NCBI GenBank assembly: GCA_023630585.1
Contig: CM042558.1
Coordinates: forward strand, 17,673,300 to 17,737,299
DNA length: 64,000 bases
Source of the DNA: Cranoglanis bouderius
Taxonomy: Eukaryota > Chordata > Actinopteri > Siluriformes > Cranoglanididae
Reading direction: 5' to 3'
A program made the position numbers and the translations under genes. Under the pieces are notes generated by a model that was given only the letters and a program-made list of their open reading frames with translations, ran no database searches and was not told the DNA's origin. Numbering within the stretch: position 1 is the stretch's first letter; the number at the start of each line of letters is the position of its first letter. This document shows positions 54,964-64,000 of this stretch, piece by piece.

Positions 54964-55476
54964 ACTTTAAAGCTGTATATATCGGTGTAGATCCTAAGAC
55001 ACTGTTATGTTACACGGGGATTAAGGTGAAAATAATCCTCATGGCTGAAAGTTTCTTGTTCTCACTTCAGCAGGTTTTTATTTTCTGTCAGTTGAGTCCT
55101 GAACAAATACTGAATTATAAAATAACGATTTTTTAAGACAGTGTAGGTCTGTGACTTCAAAATTTGTGACTTCCGCCATATTTCGGTTTCTTCATCTTAA
55201 ACTCCACATCACACCAGAACATGACTGTCAACTGCAGCAAGTCCTTTTGTTACAGCGCACACGAGACGAGCAATCTTCTGTTACTCCATTCTTCTGTCTT
55301 TTTCATCCTCTTATTATTCCTATTCTTCTAATTCTTCGTTCTGAGAATGAACTGTTCAGACTGGAGTCTGTTTTAGGTTTAGATCAAATGTATTTAATCT
55401 TTTAGTTTAAAGTTTTAAATTTACCCGTTAAAATACATTCTGACCAATCAGCAGCTCTACTTTAACCTCATACCTG

Positions 55477-55525
<49 letters not shown>

Positions 55526-55562
55526 GAGTGCAGGTGCACACTGTAGGGCCCCTCCACCCTCC

Positions 55563-56880
<1,318 letters not shown>

Positions 56881-57202
56881 AAAAATGCACTAGTATATTT
56901 AATGTAATGCAACTGTTTCTAAGCTCTTAGGCTCAGGGGGATTCATGCATTATAACTATGTAATTACATTAAGTACGTATTCTAATAATATTTAAAATGT
57001 TTTCTATCCAGTAAGTACATGTACAACAGCACAGAATGATAATATTATTGTGGAGATTATTATGAAGATTGAAGGGTGAGTGTGTGGTGTGATGAAGAAT
57101 GATGTGTACACGGGTTTTGGGGATTATGGCTCTAGCAATTTTCAGAAAAGCAGAGTATATGCTCATATATTTCCTGTACAGTTGTGCACCAGGACACATA
57201 AA

Positions 57203-57259
<57 letters not shown>

Positions 57260-58034
57260 CCCACTAAATCACACTACATCTTCCCTAACGTGGTGTGAAA
57301 CAAGAGGACCAATCAGTCCTGAAAGCCCACATTAGCCTCTCCATCCTGATTGCCTGCTCTCTAATTCCCACTCGAAGCCTTTCTCACTTCCTCTCTCGTT
57401 AAAAGACTGTAATCCACAGGACTGCGGGGTTGATGACTGTCAAACGTCCGCGAAAAACACAGGGGACGAGCGTGTTCTCAGCTGCGTCTGACAGTCCTCT
57501 CCATTAACGGCCACTAAAACTCCAAAAATACACAGGACTCGAGTGAGCCGGAGTTTAGCTCGTGTCTGTCTCGGCTCCTGTAGGATTCATCAGTGTGAAG
57601 TGTGTAGTCACACTTATGAGGCTTTATAGTGTCCTTCTACAGTACTTTTAGCTAACGGTGACAAGCACAGATTTTTAGTTTGATCCTACGCTCAGTCTCA
57701 AAGCTGTGAAGAAACAAGACGTGGGAAGTGCTTTTAAGGAAATAATATAAGAACACTAACACAACTCCTAAGTTTTCCTAATGTGTTTCCTAATGTCCAT
57801 GCAGATCGGTTCAATTCCAAACACACTATTTTAAACAGATTCACAGTGGAGTGAAAATTTAGGTTAGTTTATTTGGCTGTATCCCAAATTACAGTAAAAA
57901 TAGTACATTTATCGTACACGGTATTGGGTTTCTGGGTTACCTTTAATTATGAATACAGATTATTGCCCCCTAGTGGTATGGAGTTATCTCTTTTCACACA
58001 TTTAAGTGTATCCAGTTGCCAGCTGTCGTCTTTA

Positions 58035-58087
<53 letters not shown>

Positions 58088-58287
58088 TAAATTGCAATTT
58101 TTTTATCTTGAACACACAAGATACTACGTTGGCCGTAGTCGAACCGCTTGATCTTAGACGTTGACTTGGTGAATCGTTGTCTTAACAACGAACTGACGCT
58201 AGTTCAGGCTGCTTCTCTTTTCATTTTTTAAAAAAAATTCTGTAACGCTTCACATTACGTTACTGAAACTGATGTTATGCAGTCCAC

Positions 58288-58611
58288 TCCAGGATTTCGC
58301 TCACAGAAATGAACGCAAAATCAAGCAAACTCCGCAATATTCGGAGGAGATTTTCCTCAGATTTGGGCCAAGACTCATCATGTGACGTCAACGCAACGCG
58401 CATTCTGTCAAAGCCCTATTTGATTCACGTACTTCGAACACGTGTGCAGCTAAAAGGTCTCGTTTACCAACAAACATGACTGAAAAAGTCCGTGCAAAAC
58501 AAATTCGTGCGATTGCGATTTCGCCAATTCAAGTAGTTTTCTGCAAAAAAACCCACAAAAACCTCCACAAGTTGCATCACATATTTTTTTTAAAAAGCCA
58601 CAGCGAAATGA
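58288..58611 (+). repeat. Unnamed dispersed repeat, copy C
   Basis: CTCCAGGATTTCGCTCACAG, AAACTCCGCAATATTCGGAG, AATTCGTGCGATTGCGATTT, AGTAGTTTTCTGCAAAAAAA. Shares the long middle with copies A and B. A minus-strand open frame across it is a by-product. Confidence 0.75.
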
Positions 58612-60024
58612 AGCATTTTTGGCTTGATTATATACTTCATTATATACTGGTTGTATATACAATAGTTGTCAATAGTTTTAATAATAACGAACAAGTTAAT
58701 GAACATGTTTGTAGTTTTGCCAAAATTTTAGAACTGAGGCTGAAGCAAGTTCCAATATTTATACCCCCGAGACCCCTGAGCTCATGAAGACATCCACATT
58801 TAGGTATTTCTCATGTCAATTAATACGTGTGTTAGCTCACTATTTACTTTAACACTATGAATGTCTGCATATTAAAGCTGATCTTTATGGTTTGTTAGTG
58901 TTAATGTGAACTAATGCAGTAAATAACGAGAGCTAAGGGATTCTTAACCTTGCACTGAGCATCACAGGTGTGATTGCGTCATGTTTTGATATAAACGGTG
59001 ACATATCTTCAGTGTGAAGTCTGTCAACATAAATTACATAAAATACGTCAGTGGATCGAGTCCGAAAACACGTCACATTCGATCTGATTCTGATCCAGCA
59101 CCTCGTGGCATGAATAAATAAGGGAAAAAATGAAACTGGGGATGATCTGATACCTGGTGTCCGCACAGCGAGTCCCTCGTTCCTCTTCTGGTGCCACATT
59201 GTACCAGAGTTCCTTTGCAACAAAGTGCATTACCCTGGTTTGTGGGGATTTATTCCTGACTATGAATACAGAAGTCGCACAAAAGACTCACTCTGACAGG
59301 TCTCGCATTAAGACCCACCGCCGAGCAGCTCTGTCTCGCTCTTGTTTACTTCTCGGAAAGTTTGTTCAGGTTTTCTCCACCCCCTTCTGCCCCTCGCTAA
59401 CTGCTCTAGAATGGTTCTCTTTGTGGATAAAAAAAAAAAAAAAAAAAACACCACACAGCACCGGTCTCTGGGCTTCTTTTATCTGGGAGCGTTTCTCTCT
59501 TAAGCTAAATAGCCCTGGTGCTTCTCCAAGCCCCTGCTGCACTCCGGCCCCCATCCGGCTCTCATACTCCGCTGCCCACAAATTGCTTTCTGAATCGCTT
59601 CGGTGTGAAAATCCCTCATCAGGGGAGAGGGCACGGGGAAATGGGGCAGCAGAAATCCTGTTCATTTGCATGTATGTCTCAGAGAGGAGGTTCTCTGGGT
59701 CACCAGGACACTTTAGCTCTTTTTTTGGTTTTATTTGCAAAAAAAATCCTGAAGGGTCACATCTGCGAGAAATAATTGAATTTGTCTGGAAACGTGTTAA
59801 GTCACATGTCACTATCAGGATTAAATCGATCTAACAGAGTCAAGAAATGTTCAGCGAATGTTCACGGAGATCACCTGAAACAAACGATTAGACCTACTTT
59901 CTCCAAGAGCTTCCACTTGTGATGACGGGCTCTCGAGCAGATTCTCACCATCTCTCTCTCTGTCTCTCTCAGACAGGACGAGCTGCTGGAGCTTTAGTGA
60001 TATCACTTTCAAAACCTTGACACA

Positions 60025-60088
<64 letters not shown>

Positions 60089-60330
60089 GAAATTCTGAAT
60101 AGAGAAAATCAGAGACACTTGAAGCAAGGCCTGTTGCCAAGGTAACGGGCAGGACGGATTTCCATGGAGATTAGATCCTCTGATATTCCAGAGACGGAAG
60201 AAGAGGGAGGGAGAGGATAGAGAGGTAGAGGAAGATAACAAGAGTCCTTCATTATTAAAGTGGGGGAGTGTCGAGGCCTGAAGGGATTCCACACAAGTGA
60301 TCACACTCGGTGAGCCACGACCCGTGAACA

Positions 60331-60385
<55 letters not shown>

Positions 60386-60457
60386 TAACTATTTTACACC
60401 TGTGGCATCTTTTACTGTATTTCTATGTTTGTAGAAATGTAGAAAATGTCTTTTTAA

Positions 60458-60745
60458 GGCATCACGATGGCACAGCAGGTGTTGACACCTCACCTCACAG
60501 GTCCAGCGTTCGATCCTGACCTCGGAGTTTTACATGTTTTCCCTGTGTCACTTTGGGTTTCCTCAGGGTTCACTGGTTTCCTCCAAAAACATGCAGTAGG
60601 TGGATTAGGTACACTAAATGGCCGCTAGTTGTGAAAGACTGTGTATGATGGACTGGTGTCCCATCCAGGGTGTATTCCCAACTCACGCCCAATGTTCCTT
60701 GGATAGTCTCCGGAATCACCGCAATCCTGACCAGGATGAAGATGC
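60458..60745 (+). repeat. SINE-like interspersed repeat, copy 4
   Basis: Head GGCATCACGATGGCACAGCA, then CCCATCCAGGGTGTATTCCC and ATCCTGACCAGGATGAAG. Same family as copies at 9858, 15805 and 25950. Confidence 0.65.
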
Positions 60746-62339
60746 CACAAATGTCTTTAATCTAGACCCCCTAATGATCAAGCCGAAATAATAATGGCAA
60801 GAAAAACCGCCTATACTCTGAGACAAAAGGTGCAAAACTGTAACGTTCCTCATCACTGGACTGGTACCATCAAGTGTACATCCTTTATACCTTTTTTATT
60901 TTGTTTGTTTGTTTTTACCTGGGAAGGTGTATGTAGTGTACATTTAAAGTATTACTCTACAAGCTAATGAAAAGGTACAAAAGTGGCCCTTAAGGTCCAA
61001 GTATGTGCCTGAAATCATTTTAAAGATGCATCTCCATTTAAGTTAAAATGTAATAAAAACACACAGTTTAGTGCCTTGAACATTAAAAAAGAAGCACTGA
61101 CAGGAAACGAGGCTCTCTAAGAGAAATCCCTTTACATGCTGCAGTGTACACGTTCTAGTTAAACCTTGGCAAGTGGAGTCATGCTGCAGTACAATTGGAG
61201 CAAATTGAGCGTGTAACAGCGTAATTAAGTGTGTAACAGCAGTGTTCGGCGTGTGGGGTCGTGACCTTACGGAGACACCAGACTCCGCCTCGTGAGCAAG
61301 GACAGATGGGGCTTTGGCAAGTCGGAGAGAGTGTGTACGATACTGAAATCTGAATGCTTGTCTAATCTTTTTCAATTTGCAAAATGTGCATCCTTAGAGA
61401 CACGAGATGTCTTTTCAAACGTTCAGTCATGTCGCACCGTCATGGAGGACATCGCTGACTGTCCTGTTCCGTCTATGTGGACAAACACTTGTGGTTAGCG
61501 TCACACTAATCGAAAAACGAGACGGAAAAAAGCCCTAGAGAGGAGATCCTGTGATGCTCACTTCAGACGCTTTCACATGAACCAGAAGCAGGAATTAACA
61601 CAGTCAAGCTCGTCACGAAAGTCCCATTATATATGAAATGTATATAGATTTGCTGCAGTTTTACGTTTGGATGATTCTGTTGAATTTTCCGTTTAATTGG
61701 CTATTGATGGACGTTTACGTTGGGACGCTGATATGCGTTTATAAAAAGAAATGTCGCATTTATTGTTAGTGTGATTATTAACCTAAATACAGGATCACGG
61801 TTGAGTTTCCTGAGTGTGTGCGTGTGCGTGTGTGTGTGTGTGTTGGGTCATACAGATTTGCATAGGAAATATACTGGAAAAGAAGAAATTTCTACTAGCC
61901 AAATTTAAAAATTTCAAAGAAGAATATTATTTATCTTTTAATAAAAATTAAGAAAAACAATTAGGTAAACATTACACATTTTGATTGTTTTTCAGACAAT
62001 CAAGTCGGTTTGATAGTGCACTTGATAGTAACTTTATATTTAATAACATTATAAGAACATAATGTTAATTTAGTAACATTTAGTAACATCAGTAATATTG
62101 ACATAATTGTTAAGTAAATTGAAACACTATCCAAACACTAATAGTGATTAAGCCTAAGAGAATTAAAGATGCAATAAGTAAACCATCAGTACAATTAATT
62201 ACTCTCCATGTACAAACACTAACGTTTAAAATAGGGATTTTATAAAATAATGTTTGCACTTTAGACATGTGTAAACGTGTAAACAGTTTACAGCAGGGGA
62301 ACGTTTCGAGTTCGCCTCACATTCGACCGAAACAGAAAG

Positions 62340-62560
62340 TTTCAGCTCTGATGCAGCAGGCATGAGTGCCTCTAATGGGAGCGCATTAATTGCTTTCGCA
62401 ATTAATGAACAGCCGATTAGCGGCGTGCATGGGCCAAAGTCACCGTAACGATTAATAATAGATTAACTGTGCAGCCTTAACGAGCAGCAGTGTTGTTATG
62501 GAGATAGAGGCCGTATCAGGGAGCCGTTATTTTGGTGCTGAAGGTGCGCAGAGACCAGAC
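62340..62560. promoter_or_regulatory. Candidate conserved noncoding element with homeodomain palindrome
   Basis: CATTAATTGC (62384-62393) and GCAATTAATG (62398-62407) are a perfect 10-bp inverted pair around TTTC, each arm holding an ATTA homeodomain core. More ATTA/TAAT words follow (CGATTAATAATAGATTAA near 62450). The sequence is complex, non-repetitive and lacks a coding frame. Conservation is inferred from look only. Confidence 0.3.
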
Positions 62561-63033
62561 TCTCATTTATAAGTGTGTCCTGAGAGGCAGGGATGAGATG
62601 ACATGAGCTGGTTGGAGTTAAGTGGCTCTGCTCGAGGGCACAATAGCAGAAGTGGTCCATGGGCAGGGAGGTTAGAAAGCTTTTCCATCGGATGAGTTAC
62701 GGTAGTGCTCAAGTCTCAGCTTTGTACATCCCAAGGTGCACGTTCCAGGAATGAGCTCGAACTTTTAGAGTAATGGTGCACACATTTATTTTGAATGGTG
62801 TAAATAATGGGGGGTTATATTAATTAATAACAATAACATTAATAATAATAAAGAGTCAGTTTAGACACAACTTTTAGGTTTAGTTTTCCATCAACTTCAG
62901 AGACAACAGTGATGGTCACAGTGATGCTAGTAAAGATTGAGCATGAAAAAAGTACTTGGATTTACTGTTGTCTGAATGGTCATTTGGATTAGAAACACCA
63001 ATACTGGCTGAGATTATATTAATGTTGCATCTC

Positions 63034-64000
63034 TACCACCGCACAGACCCGTTACAGGCCCGTTACCACTGCACAGACCCGCTACAGACCCGTTACCACC
63101 GCACAGACCTGTTACAGACCCGTTACCACAGCACAGACCCGTTACAGACCCGTTACCACTGCACAGACCCGTTACCACCGCACAGACCCGTTACAGACCC
63201 GTTACCACCGCACAGACCCGTTACAGACCCGTTACCACCGCACAAACCCATTACAGACCCGTTAACACAGCACAGACCTGTTACCACTGCGCAGACCCGT
63301 TACAGACCCGTTACCACAGCACGGACCTGTTACAGACCTGTTACCACCGCACAGACCCGTTACCACCGCACAGACCTGTTACCACTGCAAAGACCTGTTA
63401 CAGACCCGTTACCACCACACAGACCCGTTACAGACCCGTTACCACCGCACAGACCCGTTACAGACCCGTTACCACCACACAGACCCGTTACCACAGCACA
63501 GACCCGTTACCACTGCACAGACCCGTTACCACAGCACAGATCCGTTACCACCGCACAGACCCATTACCACCGCACAGACCTGTTACAGACCCGTTACCAC
63601 CGCACAGACCCGTTACCACCGCACAGACCTGTTACAGACCCGTTACCACCGCACAGACCCGTTACCACCGCACAGACCTGTTACAGACCCGTTACCACCG
63701 CACAGACCTGTTACCACTGCATAGACCCGTTACCACTGCACAGACCTGTTACAGACCCGTTACCACCGCACAGACCCGTTACCACCGCACAGACCCGTTA
63801 CCACTGCACAGACCTGTTACAGACCCGTTACCACCGCACAGACCCGTTACCACCGCACAGACCCGTTACCACTGCACAGACCTGTTACAGACCCGTTACC
63901 ACTGCACAGACCTGTTACAGACCCGTTACCACCGCACAGACCCGTTACAGACCCGTTACCACCACACAGACCCGTTACCACAGCACAGACCCGTTACCAC
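63034..64000. repeat. Composite minisatellite of 19-bp and 11-bp units
   Basis: Alternating CCACCGCACAGACCCGTTA (19 bp) and CAGACCCGTTA (11 bp) units, in irregular order, with common variants (C/T in GACC(C/T)GTTA, CACC/CACT/CACA). Fills the last ~970 bp and continues past the edge. No flanking gene seen. Confidence 0.95.

Noticed and set aside
59048..59230. Possible missing tex264 exon (FVAKELWYNVAPEEERGTR)
   Set aside because: No match to TEX264 N-terminal words and no convincing splice pair in the right phase.
63034..64000. CRISPR-like array
   Set aside because: Units are 11 and 19 bp with no unique spacers; vertebrate minisatellite.

Overview
The window is vertebrate genomic DNA from a bony fish, most likely an otophysan and possibly a catfish. 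The reasons are intron-split genes with GT-AG junctions, Tc1/mariner relics, tRNA-derived SINEs, palindromic MITEs and very dense CA/GA/TA microsatellites. Both recognisable genes lie on the minus strand. The species is inferred from the repeat style and not proven.

Genes. (1) grm2, the group II metabotropic glutamate receptor 2, is complete in coding terms in five exons read from right to left: 24283-23768, 13439-12602, 11652-10589, 5653-5473 and 4926-4853. All junction phases agree and give 890 codons plus stop. A 5' UTR junction near 24392 and a candidate noncoding first exon ending at 30647 suggest the promoter is near 30.8 kb. A poly(A) signal sits at 4719-4724. (2) tex264, the ER-phagy receptor, is represented by its last two coding exons (47048-46877 and 43175-42892). 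They carry the LC3-interacting FEEL motif. The earlier exons were not found and may lie beyond 64 kb. The tex264-to-grm2 head-to-tail order on one strand matches human 3p21.

Layout. 1-4.7 kb is 3' flank of grm2, with a MITE copy, a 102-bp tandem duplication, a CpG-rich promoter-like patch and an AT microsatellite. 4.7-30.8 kb is the grm2 transcription unit; its introns hold a SINE, a hAT-like relic and several tRNA-SINE-like repeats. 30.8-42.65 kb is intergenic, with a decayed Tc1 element with long TIRs (37244-38641), a Tc1 C-terminal fragment and two copies of an unnamed dispersed repeat. 41.9-42.8 kb is a MITE inside another MITE at the end of tex264. 43-47 kb is the tex264 3' part. 47-64 kb has no confident gene. 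It contains a satellite/LINE/MITE nest (47.56-48.56 kb), a nearly intact Tc1 element with one frameshift (53308-54864), a long polypyrimidine tract (55.56-56.88 kb), a possible conserved noncoding element (62.4 kb) and a composite minisatellite that runs off the right edge (from 63034).

No new multi-gene system is visible. The points most worth checking are a Leu-to-Gln change in grm2 TM6, microsatellites used as splice-acceptor tracts in tex264, and a transposon-supplied poly(A) signal for tex264.
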